Below are positions 1 through 10,564 of a DNA stretch of 64,000 nucleotides, piece by piece. Location: positions 3,727,001 through 3,791,000 of the forward strand of contig NZ_CP104467.1 of assembly GCF_025369935.1 (NCBI RefSeq). Reading direction: 5' to 3'. The DNA comes from Paenibacillus andongensis. GTDB lineage: Bacteria > Bacillota > Bacilli > Paenibacillales > NBRC-103111. A program made the translations under genes and the position numbers. The notes under the pieces were generated by a model. That model was not told the origin of the DNA, made no database searches, and saw nothing but the letters and a program-made list of their open reading frames with translations. Every line of letters starts with the position of its first letter. Position 1 is the stretch's first letter.

Positions 1-1
1 A

Positions 2-1000
2 TTTTTCACAGTGAAAGAACGGGGGAAAATGTTTGGTATCATCACATCGACTGTTTCCTTCGCGATTGGGATCGGTCCTGTACTAGGCGGATACATAGCT
101 GGATCGTTCCACTGGGCCTTTTTGTTTCTTGTTTCGGTACCGGTAGTCATCGCTATTCCTTTTTTTCAAAGGTTTCTGCCCGTTGAACCGCGGAAAACCG
201 GTAAACTGGATGTAGTAGGAGCGGTACTGCTTGGCATTGTGATATCGATGCTAATCTTGTTTACGACAAATGGGAATTGGATATATTTAGGAATCGTACT
301 GATCGCATTTGTCCTATTTATCGTACAAATTCGTAGAGCGAAGGAACCGTTTGTCGAGCCTGCTCTTTTCAAAAATTCACTTTATCGAAATGGTCTCATC
401 ATTGGGTTTCTTATTTTTGGCACAGTAATGTCGGTCATGTTCGTAATTCCGCTGATGCTTAGAAAGATGTACGGCCTAGATACGGAACATATTGGGCTCA
501 TTATGTTTCCAGGAGCTATAAGCGCGGTTGTCTTCGGAAAAATTGCCGGCAATATGACGGTTAAGCGAGGAAGCCATTATGTCGTATATCTTGGATTGAT
601 ATTAATCGCGGCAAGTCTTCTTCTGCAATCTTCAGCGATCGGACTTTGGGTATGGTACATTGGAGTAGCACTCATTTTGATGTACATCGGATTTTCTTTC
701 ATGCAGACGGCATTAACGGAAAGTGTAACGCAAATCTTGCCAGTTCATCAAATTGGCGTGGGGATGGGCTTTTTCAATATGACTTCAACGATTTCCGGAG
801 CGGTCGTGACGGCACTCGTTGCCAAAGTGATGGAGAAAGAGCTGCTTGCTTTCCCGCTTCATCCACTAATTTCAGACTCGCATGCCTACTTGTATGGTAA
901 TCTCATTCTGATCTTATGCTTTGTTGTAATAGCATGCACTTTGCTTTATTTCGCTTCTTTTGGCAAAACTAATCAACAGCTAGTCAATGATCCGGCATAA
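2..1000 (+). CDS. MFS drug/proton antiporter (TetA(L)/DHA-type), 5' end outside window
   Basis: This is the C-terminal part of a major facilitator superfamily exporter. The reading frame is open to the left edge, so the GTG at 11 is probably internal. Near the visible start the run IGIGPVLGGYIA matches the antiporter motif C (GxxxGPxxGG) of TM5 in TetA(L)/DHA-type drug-H+ antiporters. About nine hydrophobic segments follow, consistent with TM5 to TM14. About 333 residues are visible, where this family usually has 450-480. The substrate cannot be told from sequence. A terminator-like hairpin follows, so the gene is separate from the next operon. Membrane topology is inferred. Confidence 0.8.
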   Translation, partial: FFTVKERGKMFGIITSTVSFAIGIGPVLGGYIAGSFHWAFLFLVSVPVVIAIPFFQRFLPVEPRKTGKLDVVGAVLLGIVISMLILFTTNGNWIYLGIVLIAFVLFIVQIRRAKEPFVEPALFKNSLYRNGLIIGFLIFGTVMSVMFVIPLMLRKMYGLDTEHIGLIMFPGAISAVVFGKIAGNMTVKRGSHYVVYLGLILIAASLLLQSSAIGLWVWYIGVALILMYIGFSFMQTALTESVTQILPVHQIGVGMGFFNMTSTISGAVVTALVAKVMEKELLAFPLHPLISDSHAYLYGNLILILCFVVIACTLLYFASFGKTNQQLVNDPA

Positions 1001-1024
1001 ATAATGGCATAACGATGAATATGG

Positions 1025-1064
1025 AAGAGCCCAACCTGTACAAGGTCTGGCTCTTTCATTTTTT
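1025..1064 (+). terminator. Rho-independent terminator after MFS gene
   Basis: Arms AAGAGCC (1025-1031) and GGCTCTT (1049-1055) pair, with further pairing inside. A T-rich tract follows. It lies just downstream of the MFS stop codon. Confidence 0.7.
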
Positions 1065-1157
1065 CACCCTTAGGAGTGGAACACTAAAAGTATAGGATGC
1101 TTTTATTATCATTACGAAGCGTCGTTTAAAATCATGCAGCCCCGAAGGTATAAGCAT

Positions 1158-1187
1158 TTGTAAAAGGGTGTATATATAAAACATAAA
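1158..1187 (+). promoter_or_regulatory. Candidate promoter of the mmg-icmF-bkd operon
   Basis: TTGTAA at 1158-1163 and CATAAA at 1182-1187 are 18 bases apart, a weak vegetative-type promoter. I could not fit a convincing SigE promoter here, although B. subtilis mmg is SigE-dependent. The position just upstream of the cre site is the main support. Confidence 0.3.
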
Positions 1188-1189
1188 TA

Positions 1190-1203
1190 TGAAAGCGATT
1201 ACA
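1190..1203 (+). promoter_or_regulatory. Catabolite-responsive element (cre) for CcpA
   Basis: TGAAAGCGATTACA fits the cre consensus TGWNANCGNTNWCA at every defined position. It lies 83 bases upstream of the first gene of the catabolic operon. The B. subtilis mmg operon also carries a cre at its promoter (established knowledge), so glucose repression of this operon is a reasonable inference. Confidence 0.7.
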
Positions 1204-1285
1204 GCTTGTCCCATTCTATCTATCGACCGAATATAACCTCAGCAGCACATGAAGGAAAGACCATCATGTCGAAGGAGGCAGACGG

Positions 1286-2428
1286 ATGCATGTGACCTAT
1301 ACGGATGAACAGAACATGATTCGTTCCATGGTGCGTGAGTTTGCGATTAACGAAATAGAGCCGACGGCTGCTGAGCGGGATGAAGAAGAGAGATTTGATC
1401 GAGTTATATTCGATAAAATGGGGAAGCTTGGTTTGACGGGTATTCCGTGGCCGAAAGCATACGGTGGCCTCCAGTCTGATTTTCTAACGTATGCCATGGT
1501 TGTTGAAGAGCTTTCTAGGGTATGTGGTTCCACTGGAGTTATGCTTTCCGTTCATACCTCTCTAGTCAGTTGGGCGATTTATAAGTATGGCACAGAAGAA
1601 CAGAAACAAAAGTTTTTGCTGCCTTTAGCAGAAGGCAAGAAGTTGGGAGCTTATAGCTTGACGGAAAGTGGTTCCGGCTCCGATGCTGGGGCGATGAGGA
1701 CAACAGCGACAAAGGACGGGGACAGTTATGTCCTGAGCGGCTCCAAACTATTTGTAACAAACGGAGGGGAGGCGGAGGTTTACATTGTTTTTGCGATGAC
1801 GGATTTGCAGCAAAGGCAAAAAGGGTGCTGCGCGTTTATCGTGGAAAAGGGAGTCTCTGGATTCATTTTAGGCAGCAAAGAAAAGAAGTTGGGCATCCGT
1901 TCTTCGCCGACAATGGAACTGAGGTTTGAGAATTGCCGTGTTCCTGCGGAAAACTTGCTAGGGCCGGAGGGTGAAGGCTTCCGAATTGCCATGAAAAGTC
2001 TGGATGGCGGACGTATCGGCATTGCTGCTCAAGCACTTGGCATTGCGCAAGGTGCGCTAGATGCTTCAATCGCCTATGCAAAAGAGCGAAGTCAATTGGG
2101 AATGCCGATCGGTGAACAGCAAACGATGGCTTTTAAAATTGCTGATATGGCAACGCAGATTGAAGCAGCTAGACTGCTTACCTATCAGGCCGCTTGGCGT
2201 GAAAGCAAGGGGGTAACCTATGGCAAACAAGCTGCAATAGCCAAGCTTTTCGCCAGTGATACCGCCGTTAAGGTGTGCATTGAGGCTGTGCAAATTTTTG
2301 GAGGGGACGGTTATACTAAGGATTTCCCTGTGGAGCGGTTTTTGCGCGATGCGAAGGTGACCCAAATATACGAAGGGACGAATGAGATTCAGCGTATTGT
2401 GATATCACGAATGCTTCTTGCCGACTGA
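1286..2428 (+). CDS. mmgC: Acyl-CoA dehydrogenase (MmgC-like)
   Basis: FAD-dependent acyl-CoA dehydrogenase of 380 residues, the normal family length. It oxidises short or branched acyl-CoA to the 2-enoyl-CoA. The three-part ACAD fold is recognisable: N-terminal helical, central beta and C-terminal helical. The C-terminus carries the catalytic-base motif YEGTNEIQ with Glu363, the medium/short-chain position. The ATG at 1286 follows GAAGGAGG at good spacing. It is the first gene of the long catabolic operon, with 36 bases before the next start. A second paralog at 6090 is closely similar but differs at the catalytic residue. Exact chain specificity is unknown. Confidence 0.9.
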   Translation: MHVTYTDEQNMIRSMVREFAINEIEPTAAERDEEERFDRVIFDKMGKLGLTGIPWPKAYGGLQSDFLTYAMVVEELSRVCGSTGVMLSVHTSLVSWAIYKYGTEEQKQKFLLPLAEGKKLGAYSLTESGSGSDAGAMRTTATKDGDSYVLSGSKLFVTNGGEAEVYIVFAMTDLQQRQKGCCAFIVEKGVSGFILGSKEKKLGIRSSPTMELRFENCRVPAENLLGPEGEGFRIAMKSLDGGRIGIAAQALGIAQGALDASIAYAKERSQLGMPIGEQQTMAFKIADMATQIEAARLLTYQAAWRESKGVTYGKQAAIAKLFASDTAVKVCIEAVQIFGGDGYTKDFPVERFLRDAKVTQIYEGTNEIQRIVISRMLLAD

Positions 2429-2464
2429 AGAAAGTGAACGAACGGAGGAAGGGAGAGTGAAGAA

Positions 2465-3616
2465 ATGAGTGACGACTATGTGCCTGGACTTGAAAATGTC
2501 ATTGCTAGCGAGACGAACATCTCGTATCTGGATGTGGAGAAGGAGGAAATTGTTGTTCGCGGGTATGACCTTATTGAGCTTGCCCAACATGTAACCTATC
2601 TGGACATTGTGGGTCTGCTTCTAGACGGAGCGCTGCCTAATCCAGATGAACGGCATGACATCGAAGAGAAGTTGAGAGCGGAATATGGTTTACCTTCAAA
2701 TGTGAACGCGATTCTACAACTACTCCCGGAGCAAGCCGACTTCATGGATGTTCTGCGAACAGGCATCTCCGCTATAGCTAGTTACGATACCGATCTTGAG
2801 GATCGTTCCAGAGAAGCCAATACCCGTAAAGCCATTCGATTGCTCGCGAAAGTGCCGGAAATTGTAGCCAACGGATATCGCGCGCAGAAGAAGCAACCAT
2901 TCATAGACCCGCGCAAAGAGCTATCCTATACCGCTAATTTCTTATATATGATCACGGGACGTATCCCAACCAAGATGGAAGAAGCTATCTTTGATCAATC
3001 ACTGATCGTCTATAGTGAGCATGAAATGCCGAATTCTACGTTTGCTGCGCGTGTCATTGCATCTACACAATCCGATCTTTATGGTGCCTTAACTGGCGCG
3101 GTTGCTTCACTCAAAGGGACACTGCACGGCGGTGCGAATGAAGCGGTCATGGCTATGCTTTTGGAAGCGGGATCGGAAGCAAGTCTTGAAGCACTTATGT
3201 TAAATAAATTAGCAAAGAAAGAACGAATTATGGGCTTTGGACATCGGGTTTATATGAAAAAGGCAGATCCCCGTGCACTGCTAATGAAAGAAGCACTAGC
3301 TGGACTCGCATTAGAGAAACATCAACCAGAGCTCTACAACATGTGTGTTCTTGGGGAAGAAGTCATGAAGCGTGAAAAGAATTTGCATCCGAATTTGGAT
3401 TATTATGCAGCTCCTGTTTACTATTTGCTTGGAATTCCAATTGAATTGTTTACACCGGTATTTCTTGCTGCCCGGACCATCGGCATCAGCGCGCATGTGA
3501 TTGAACAACATGATCATAATCGACTCTTTCGACCGCGTGTTCATTATAAGGGATCTCGAGATCTACACCCTCCTCAACAGCAGAATCGCTTAAGCAGAAA
3601 GGGCGAATGCGAATGA
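2465..3616 (+). CDS. mmgD: 2-methylcitrate synthase / citrate synthase III (MmgD)
   Basis: Citrate-synthase-fold enzyme of 383 residues that condenses propionyl-CoA (or acetyl-CoA) with oxaloacetate. The three expected catalytic residues are visible: His221 in LHGGANEAV, His260 in GFGHRVY and Asp312 in NLDYY. Assignment as methylcitrate rather than citrate synthase rests on the adjacent prpD/mmgE and prpB genes, the same order as B. subtilis mmgCDE-yqiQ. The RBS is GGAGG-like upstream of 2465. Its stop codon overlaps the start of the next gene as ATGA, indicating translational coupling. The C-terminal tail is longer and more polar than usual. Confidence 0.92.
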   Translation: MSDDYVPGLENVIASETNISYLDVEKEEIVVRGYDLIELAQHVTYLDIVGLLLDGALPNPDERHDIEEKLRAEYGLPSNVNAILQLLPEQADFMDVLRTGISAIASYDTDLEDRSREANTRKAIRLLAKVPEIVANGYRAQKKQPFIDPRKELSYTANFLYMITGRIPTKMEEAIFDQSLIVYSEHEMPNSTFAARVIASTQSDLYGALTGAVASLKGTLHGGANEAVMAMLLEAGSEASLEALMLNKLAKKERIMGFGHRVYMKKADPRALLMKEALAGLALEKHQPELYNMCVLGEEVMKREKNLHPNLDYYAAPVYYLLGIPIELFTPVFLAARTIGISAHVIEQHDHNRLFRPRVHYKGSRDLHPPQQQNRLSRKGECE

Positions 3617-5061
3617 GTGATTCCGGGTATTTAGAGAATAAGGAGATGACCTTTGATCCCTTAATCGAGGAGATTGCCGATTATACAATGGCTAAAGGGA
3701 TTGAAAGTGAAGAAGCATACCACATCGCGCAGCATGTTTTATTGGATTCACTTGGCACCGGATTACTCGCTTTACGATTCCCGGATTGTACGAAGCATTT
3801 GGGTCCGATTGTACCAGGTGCAAACTTACCAGGGGGTGCCCGTGTGCCAGGGACGAGATACGAGCTAGACCCTGTCCATGCGGCTTTTAATATCGGCTGT
3901 ATGATTCGTTGGCTGGATTATAACGATACATGGCTGGCAGCCGAATGGGGGCATCCTTCGGATAATCTAGGCAGTATTCTTGCCGTCGCCGATTATCTTA
4001 GCCGCAATCAAGTTGCTGCGGGGAAAAAGCCGCTCACTATGAAGGATGTCCTCACCATGACGATTAAAGCACATGAGATTCAGGGAGTGCTAGCTCTTGA
4101 GAACAGCTTAAACCGAGTAGGGCTGGACCATGTTCATTTTGTGAAAATAGCCTCAACAGCCGTTGCTGCGGCAATGTTGGGAGCAAACAGAGAAGAGCTG
4201 TGCAGCGCGCTTTCCAACGCATGGATTGATGGGGCTAGCTTAAGAACGTATCGACATGCACCGAATACAGGTTCACGTAAATCATGGGCAGCCGGTGATG
4301 CGACTAGTCGCGCGGTACGGTTAGCTTTGATGGCTGTAGGTGGTGAAATGGGCTATTCGTCTGCTCTTACTGCGAAAAACTGGGGCTTCCAAGATGTGTT
4401 GTTTCAAGGAAAAGAACTGACATTAGGTCGTTCACTAGGCTCCTATGTGATGGAAAATATTTTATTCAAAATATCATTTCCCGCTGAATTTCATGCTCAA
4501 ACCGCCGTCGAATGCGCTTTGGAGCTGTACCCTACGGTACATAAGCGACTGGATGAGATTGCTCATATCACATTGACTACCCATCAATCTGCGATTCGAA
4601 TTATTGATAAGAAGGGACCCTTGCACAATCCTGCTGATCGGGATCATTGTCTTCAATACATGGTTGCGATAGGGCTGCTTTTTGGCTCATTGACCGCTGA
4701 GCATTATGAGGAGACGGTCGCTGTAGATCCTCGGATTGATGCACTTAGGGAGAAAATGGTCGTGGTCGAGGATGAGCAGTATAGCAAAGATTACTTGGAT
4801 CCTGATAAACGTTCGATCGCCAACGCGGTTCAAGTTCATTTCAAAGACGGCACGAAAACGGAGAAAGTCGTTAGCGAATATCCGATCGGGCATCGCAGAC
4901 GGCGTGAGGAAGGTTTGCCGAAAGTGATTGAAAAATATGAAGCTAATTTACTGACTCGGTTTCCTCGTAAGAAGTCGACAGAAATACTGAAGCTCTCTCT
5001 TGATTATGAGGCGTTGGCTCGTACGCCCGTTCATGAGTTTATGGCGCATTTCGTTATTTGA
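3613..5061 (+). CDS. mmgE: 2-methylcitrate dehydratase (MmgE/PrpD family)
   Basis: MmgE/PrpD-family dehydratase of 482 residues that converts 2-methylcitrate to 2-methylaconitate/methylisocitrate in the methylcitrate cycle. Family-typical segments include the WLDYNDTW run near residue 100 followed by EWGHPSDN. Two in-frame ATGs (3607 and 3613) are possible. I chose 3613 because it makes an ATGA overlap with the preceding stop and sits at better distance from AAAGGGCG. Its neighbours on both sides are methylcitrate-cycle genes. No aconitase (AcnD-type) gene is present, as expected for mmg-type clusters. Confidence 0.92.
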   Translation: MSDSGYLENKEMTFDPLIEEIADYTMAKGIESEEAYHIAQHVLLDSLGTGLLALRFPDCTKHLGPIVPGANLPGGARVPGTRYELDPVHAAFNIGCMIRWLDYNDTWLAAEWGHPSDNLGSILAVADYLSRNQVAAGKKPLTMKDVLTMTIKAHEIQGVLALENSLNRVGLDHVHFVKIASTAVAAAMLGANREELCSALSNAWIDGASLRTYRHAPNTGSRKSWAAGDATSRAVRLALMAVGGEMGYSSALTAKNWGFQDVLFQGKELTLGRSLGSYVMENILFKISFPAEFHAQTAVECALELYPTVHKRLDEIAHITLTTHQSAIRIIDKKGPLHNPADRDHCLQYMVAIGLLFGSLTAEHYEETVAVDPRIDALREKMVVVEDEQYSKDYLDPDKRSIANAVQVHFKDGTKTEKVVSEYPIGHRRRREEGLPKVIEKYEANLLTRFPRKKSTEILKLSLDYEALARTPVHEFMAHFVI

Positions 5062-5100
5062 TCATTGGTTAATAAAGCTCGCAAGATGCAGGAGGTCACT

Positions 5101-6009
5101 ATGTCATGGCTGATTGAAGAAGAACCGGATCAACAACGATTGGCCGCTGAATTTCGTCAGCTTGTTGATGCTGGTCCCATTGTCAAAATCCCTGGTACAC
5201 ACGACGGAATGGCTGCGAGAATAGCTAAACAGACTCATTTTAAAGCCATTTATTTATCGGGAGCAGCTTATACAGCTAGCAGGGGACTGCCTGATTTGGG
5301 CCTCATTTACTCGAATGAGGTGGCGGAACGTGCCCGAGAGCTGGTTCGGGCATCGGGTCTTCCTCTACTTGTCGATATAGACACGGGATTCGGCGGTATT
5401 TTAAACGTAGCACGGACAGCTAAGGAAATGGTGGAGGCGAAAGTCGCAGCCGTACAGATCGAGGATCAGGATATGCCGAAGAAATGCGGTCATTTGAATG
5501 GAAAGAAGCTTATTTCGGCTGAGGAAATGGTTCAAAAAATTCGAACGATCAAAGCAGTGAGTCCGACTTTATATATCGTTGCGCGTACGGACGCCAAAAG
5601 CGTCGAGGGCATGGAGGAAGCGATTCGTAGAGCACAGCAATATCTCGCAGCCGGAGCGGATGCGATTTTTCCAGAAGCTCTGGAGAGTCAAGAGGATTTT
5701 CAATACTTCAGCCAAGAAGTGAAGGGACCACTTTTAGCGAATATGACGGAATTTGGACGAACACCGTATTATACGGCGGAGCAATTTGAAAGCTGGGGAT
5801 TTCATATGGTGATTTACCCGGTGACTTCGCTTCGCGTAGCTGCCAAAGCCTATGAAAGAGTATTTGAGGAAATCAGTCAAACAGGATCTCAGAAGGAATC
5901 TCTTAGCCATATGCAAACCCGGAGTGAGCTGTATGATACGATTCGATATTACGATTATGAAGCATTAGATGAAACAATTGCTAAAACGATTTTGAATGAA
6001 AATGAGTAG
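5101..6009 (+). CDS. prpB: 2-methylisocitrate lyase (PrpB/MmgF/YqiQ)
   Basis: Isocitrate-lyase/PEP-mutase superfamily enzyme of 302 residues that cleaves 2-methylisocitrate to pyruvate and succinate. The signature KKCGH is at residues 127-131, and metal-ligand-type aspartates occur in DIDTGFGG near residue 92. The frame is open upstream to a TTG at 5065, but the ATG at 5101 follows GCAGGAGGT at ideal distance and gives the family length (about 300 residues, beginning MSW as in Bacillus relatives). It lies 39 bases after mmgE, and an 80-base gap precedes the next gene. This is the final step of propionyl-CoA detoxification in this operon. Confidence 0.93.
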   Translation: MSWLIEEEPDQQRLAAEFRQLVDAGPIVKIPGTHDGMAARIAKQTHFKAIYLSGAAYTASRGLPDLGLIYSNEVAERARELVRASGLPLLVDIDTGFGGILNVARTAKEMVEAKVAAVQIEDQDMPKKCGHLNGKKLISAEEMVQKIRTIKAVSPTLYIVARTDAKSVEGMEEAIRRAQQYLAAGADAIFPEALESQEDFQYFSQEVKGPLLANMTEFGRTPYYTAEQFESWGFHMVIYPVTSLRVAAKAYERVFEEISQTGSQKESLSHMQTRSELYDTIRYYDYEALDETIAKTILNENE

Positions 6010-6089
6010 CGGCCTTTGAAACATCCTCACTGATCTGCTGTTGTCGGTGGGGTCTTTGCGTACACATAAGTCATCAGGAGGAGGTCGTT

Positions 6090-7238
6090 ATGGCTATGGA
6101 CTTTGGCTTGTCGGAGGAACTGGAAATGGTTCGCAATATGGTCCGTGATTTCGCCGAAAACGAGGTGGCACCGAGTGCGGCACTTCGAGATGAGGATGAA
6201 CGGTTTGATCGGACCTTATTTGACATAATGGGAGAGCTTGGTTTGACGGGGATTCCTTGGGCTGAAGACTATGGCGGGCTTGGCTCCGATTATGTGACAT
6301 ATTGTCTAGTTGTAGAGGAATTATCTCGTGTGTGCGCCTCTACAGGTATTACTCTGTTAGCACATATTTCGCTTGCGGGATGGCCAATTTATACATTTGG
6401 GACGGAGGAGCAGAAAATAAGGTTTTTACGTCCGATGGCAGAAGGAAAGAAGCTTGGAGCATGTGGTCTGACAGAGGTTGGCTCAGGCTCCGAGATAGGT
6501 TCCATGGAAACAACAGCCATACTAGATGGTGATCACTATGTATTAAACGGTTCCAATAAATTCATTACCAATGCAGGTGCTGCGGACATTTATATCGTGT
6601 TGGCTTCGACAAACCCCTCGCAAAAGCATAAGGACTGCAGCGCTTTTATTATAGAAAAAGATACACCCGGATTTACGTTTGGCAAAAAGGAAAGAAAATT
6701 GGGCATTCGTTCATCACCAACTTCGGAGATCCTCTTTGATAACTGCCGCATACCCATGGAAAATCGCCTCGGAAATGAAGGAGATGGGTTTGAGATCGCC
6801 ATGCGTGCGCTTGACGGAGCTAGAATTGGAATCGCGGCTCAAGCGGTAGGGATCGCACAAGGTGCGCTGGATGCCTCGCTCTCCTATGCCAAAGACCGCA
6901 AGCAGTTTGGAAAGCCGATTGCTCAGCAGCAGGCCATTGGCTTTAAGCTTGCGAATATGGCAACCCAAATCGAGGCAGCTAGACTACTGACGTATCAAGC
7001 CGCTTGGCGAGAAAGTCACGGGTTACCGTATGGCAAAGAATCTGCTTATGCCAAGCTTTTTGCTGGAGACACGGCCATGGAGGTGACGGTAGAAGCTGTT
7101 CAAATCTTTGGGGGATATGGCTATACGAAAGCCTTCCCCGTTGAACGTTATATGCGCGATGCCAAGATTTCGCAAATCTATGGAGGGACGAACGAAATCC
7201 AGCAAATGGTTATTTCTCGGAGCCTTCTGGCAGATTGA
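6090..7238 (+). CDS. Second acyl-CoA dehydrogenase paralog, catalytic Glu replaced by Gly
   Basis: FAD-dependent acyl-CoA dehydrogenase of 382 residues, strongly similar along its length to the MmgC-like protein at 1286. The ATG follows AGGAGGAGGT. The C-terminal motif reads YGGTNEIQ, so Gly365 sits where MmgC has the catalytic Glu363. The helix-G position used by isovaleryl-CoA dehydrogenases appears to be Ala (in LDGARIG), so neither usual base is obvious. It may have an altered mechanism, another base, or a different role. Its position directly before icmF suggests isobutyryl- or 2-methylbutyryl-CoA metabolism. Family assignment is firm; activity is uncertain. Confidence 0.85.
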   Translation: MAMDFGLSEELEMVRNMVRDFAENEVAPSAALRDEDERFDRTLFDIMGELGLTGIPWAEDYGGLGSDYVTYCLVVEELSRVCASTGITLLAHISLAGWPIYTFGTEEQKIRFLRPMAEGKKLGACGLTEVGSGSEIGSMETTAILDGDHYVLNGSNKFITNAGAADIYIVLASTNPSQKHKDCSAFIIEKDTPGFTFGKKERKLGIRSSPTSEILFDNCRIPMENRLGNEGDGFEIAMRALDGARIGIAAQAVGIAQGALDASLSYAKDRKQFGKPIAQQQAIGFKLANMATQIEAARLLTYQAAWRESHGLPYGKESAYAKLFAGDTAMEVTVEAVQIFGGYGYTKAFPVERYMRDAKISQIYGGTNEIQQMVISRSLLAD

Positions 7239-7255
7239 GGAAGGGAGGTGCAGCC

Positions 7256-10200
7256 GTGTCAACTGTGGGTTCGGAAACCAACTATCGTGCGAAGCATAAT
7301 GTGAGATTCGTAACGGCTTCTGCTTTATTTGACGGCCATGATGTGTCCATTACGATCATGCGGCGAATTCTTCAAGCCAGCGGAGCGGAGGTCATTCATT
7401 TAGGGCATAACCGATCTGTTAGTGAGATTGTGCAAGCAGCTATTCAAGAGGACGTTCAAGGAATTGCCGTATCCTCCTATCAAGGCGGGCACGTCGAGTA
7501 CTTTACTTATATGATGGATTTATTGCGGGAAAAAGGAGCTCCTGAGATCAAAGTCTTCGGTGGCGGAGGGGGAGTGATCCTTCCTTCAGAAATCAAAATG
7601 CTGCATGACTACGGCGTTACTCGCCTATTTTCACCTGACGATGGAAGGGAGCTTGGCTTGCAAGGGATGATTAACTTCATGATGAAGGAGTGTAATTTTA
7701 GTCCGGTTTCTGGCTATGCCCAAGGTTGTGAAGTAGGTGAAGTAAGCGGAGTAGGGCAATTCAAAGATCATAGGTCGATAGCCCGCTTCATTACAGCTGT
7801 CGAACTAGCTTGTGAAAGCAGGGAATCCAAATCGGAGTTAGTGACAATAGGTAATATGCAGTCGACTGTGACCGCATGTCCAGTCATTGGCATCACGGGC
7901 ACAGGCGGAGCGGGAAAAAGCTCCCTAACCGATGAAATAGTCCAGCGTTTTCTGCGCCAGTACCCGGATAAAACCATCGCTATCCTATCGATCGATCCAA
8001 CCAAGCAGCGAAGCGGCGGCGCTTTGCTTGGGGATCGCATCCGCATGAATGCTGTTCACAACGACCGCGTGTATATGCGAAGTATGGCAACTCGGGGTTC
8101 AGGCAATGAGCTGTCCATGGCTGTTGCTCCTGCCATTGCCGTCTTGAAGGCGGCCGGCTTTGATCTCGTTATGGTGGAAACCAGCGGAATAGGTCAAGGT
8201 GATCATCAGATCACTGAAGTTGCCGATGTGTCTCTCTATGTGATGACAAGCGAATTCGGTGCACCTTCGCAATTAGAGAAGATTGATATGCTTGATTACG
8301 CAGACCTGATCGCGATTAATAAATTCGATCGCAGAGGCTCTGCGGATGCGCTTCGAGATGTGAAGAAGCAAGTTCAGAGAAATCACGGTTTATTTGATTT
8401 GAATTTTGAAAACATGCCTGTCTATGGCACGATGGCTAGTCAATTTAACGATGCTGGGGTGGATGCGTTATTCCATGCACTCGTCGATTCCTTGAATCGT
8501 AAATGTGCTTTGCAGTGGCCTGTTCATGGATTATCGACTGGTCATGCTGCTGTTAAGACGCATGTCATCATACCAGCTGATCGCACAAGGTATTTAGGAG
8601 AAATCGCGAATACGGTTCGGGCATATCATGCGTTTGCAGAAGGGGAAGCTGAGCTGGCCACTACCTGCTACCGAATTGAAGGAGCTATATCAGCCTTACA
8701 GCAAGAGTTAGTAGCGGACGAAAGTATATCTGTGCTTCAAACACTTAAGATGAATGTCGAGAACCGTATGCAAAAAGAAACTCGCAACCTACTCGCTCAG
8801 TGGCCAGAGCTGCAAAGAAAATACACTGGCAGAACATTCACTACCCGTGTAAGGGATAAAGATTACGTGACAGAGCTGACAACGTCAAGCTTGTCAGGGC
8901 TGGACATCCCGAAGGTAAGCCTACCGAAATACCGCGATGCAGGAGATCTCATTCGCTGGATGTACCGTGAGAATGTTCCAGGTGAATTTCCCTTTACAGC
9001 AGGTGTTTTTCCTTTCAAACGAACAGCGGAGGACCCCAAGCGCCAGTTTGCAGGCGAAGGGACGCCGGAACGCACGAATCTGCGCTTTCATTATTTGTCC
9101 CAGAACGATCAAGCCAAGCGTCTCAGCACAGCTTTCGACTCCGTCACTTTGTATGGAGAAGATCCAGATGAACGGCAGGACATTTACGGCAAGATCGGTG
9201 AGAGCGGAGTTAGTGTCTGTTCATTAGACGATATGAAAAAGTTGTATGCCGGGTTCGATCTGTGTGATCCGTTGACTTCGGTTTCAATGACGATCAACGG
9301 ACCAGCACCGATTCTTCTCGCGATGTATATGAACACAGCGATCGATTTCCAGATCGAACAATTCTCTCGCGAAAAGGGTAGACTTCCAAACGATGCAGAG
9401 GCAAATCAGATCCGCAGTCAGACGCTGAAATCGGTGAGAGGGACCGTACAGGCTGACATTTTGAAGGAGGATCAGGGACAGAATACGTGCATTTTTTCCA
9501 CGGAGTTCGCACTGCGGATGATGGGTGATATTCAGCAATATTTTATCGATCATGAAGTCCGTAATTATTACTCGGTTTCTATTTCGGGCTATCACATTGC
9601 CGAGGCGGGGGCGAATCCGATTTCACAGCTCGCTTTTACACTGGCTAACGGATTTACCTATGTGGAGTATTATTTGGCTAGAGGCATGCCGATTGATGAC
9701 TTTGCTCCGAATCTGTCCTTCTTTTTCAGCAATGGACTTGATCCGGAATATACCGTGATTGGACGGGTGGCTCGGCGAATATGGGCTACGGTTATGAAGA
9801 ACAAGTATAACGCTAATGAACGCAGCCAAAAGTTGAAATATCATATCCAAACGTCAGGGCGATCTCTGCATGCGCAGGAAATTGATTTTAATGATATCCG
9901 AACCACGCTGCAAGCGCTGATGGCCCTTCTTGATAACTGCAACTCGCTGCATACGAATTCGTATGACGAGGCGATAACAACACCAACAGAGGAATCTGTG
10001 CGCCGAGCAATGGCGATTCAATTGATCATCACGAAGGAGCTTGGTTTTGTTAAAAACGAAAACATGCTGCAGGGATCTTTCATTATTGAGGAATTAACCG
10101 ATTTGGTTGAGGAGGCTGTACTGCAGGAATTAGAACGAATTAGCGAAAGGGGCGGCGTACTCGGAGCCATGGAGTCTCAGTATCAAAGGGGTAAAATCCA

Positions 10201-10540
10201 GAATGAATCGATGCTGTATGAAATGAAAAAACATCATGGCGAGCTGCCCATTATTGGTGTGAATACGTTCCTTCATCCTAATCCTTCCAAAGAAAATGAC
10301 CTGAATATCCCGCTCGCTCGGGCAACAACGCAAGAAAAAGAGCAGCAAATTACGAATCTCAGGGAGTTCCTCTCGAGAAACCAAACAGAATCACCCAAAT
10401 CTTTGGCAAAGCTGCAGCAAATTGCGCTGGATGGCGGCAACATTTTCGCCGAATTGATGGAAACGGTCAAGGTAGCAAGCTTGGGGCAAATTACCCACGC
10501 GCTGTATCAGGTAGGCGGGCAATATCGCAGAAATATGTAG
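7256..10540 (+). CDS. icmF: Fused isobutyryl-CoA mutase IcmF (B12-dependent, with built-in G-protein chaperone)
   Basis: Adenosylcobalamin-dependent mutase of 1094 residues that interconverts isobutyryl-CoA and n-butyryl-CoA. The domain order is B12-binding domain with DGH motif near residues 26-28, then a MeaB/ArgK-type GTPase with Walker [10 protein letters not shown] near 214, then the radical mutase barrel from about residue 560. With the GTG start at 7256 (after AAGGGAGGTG), residue 598 is Phe and residue 742 is Gln. These match the published specificity pair of Geobacillus IcmF and argue against methylmalonyl-CoA mutase. Upstream TTG 7235 is less likely. It lies 17 bases after the ACAD gene. 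Confidence 0.95.
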   Translation: MSTVGSETNYRAKHNVRFVTASALFDGHDVSITIMRRILQASGAEVIHLGHNRSVSEIVQAAIQEDVQGIAVSSYQGGHVEYFTYMMDLLREKGAPEIKVFGGGGGVILPSEIKMLHDYGVTRLFSPDDGRELGLQGMINFMMKECNFSPVSGYAQGCEVGEVSGVGQFKDHRSIARFITAVELACESRESKSELVTIGNMQSTVTACPVIGITGTGGAGKSSLTDEIVQRFLRQYPDKTIAILSIDPTKQRSGGALLGDRIRMNAVHNDRVYMRSMATRGSGNELSMAVAPAIAVLKAAGFDLVMVETSGIGQGDHQITEVADVSLYVMTSEFGAPSQLEKIDMLDYADLIAINKFDRRGSADALRDVKKQVQRNHGLFDLNFENMPVYGTMASQFNDAGVDALFHALVDSLNRKCALQWPVHGLSTGHAAVKTHVIIPADRTRYLGEIANTVRAYHAFAEGEAELATTCYRIEGAISALQQELVADESISVLQTLKMNVENRMQKETRNLLAQWPELQRKYTGRTFTTRVRDKDYVTELTTSSLSGLDIPKVSLPKYRDAGDLIRWMYRENVPGEFPFTAGVFPFKRTAEDPKRQFAGEGTPERTNLRFHYLSQNDQAKRLSTAFDSVTLYGEDPDERQDIYGKIGESGVSVCSLDDMKKLYAGFDLCDPLTSVSMTINGPAPILLAMYMNTAIDFQIEQFSREKGRLPNDAEANQIRSQTLKSVRGTVQADILKEDQGQNTCIFSTEFALRMMGDIQQYFIDHEVRNYYSVSISGYHIAEAGANPISQLAFTLANGFTYVEYYLARGMPIDDFAPNLSFFFSNGLDPEYTVIGRVARRIWATVMKNKYNANERSQKLKYHIQTSGRSLHAQEIDFNDIRTTLQALMALLDNCNSLHTNSYDEAITTPTEESVRRAMAIQLIITKELGFVKNENMLQGSFIIEELTDLVEEAVLQELERISERGGVLGAMESQYQRGKIQNESMLYEMKKHHGELPIIGVNTFLHPNPSKENDLNIPLARATTQEKEQQITNLREFLSRNQTESPKSLAKLQQIALDGGNIFAELMETVKVASLGQITHALYQVGGQYRRNM

Positions 10541-10564
10541 CAGCAGGAGAGAGGAGGAGTTCCT

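Noticed and set aside
1001..1285. Cobalamin riboswitch upstream of the B12-dependent operon
   Set aside because: I looked for a B12-box-like element and saw none. The gap holds a terminator, a promoter candidate and a cre site.
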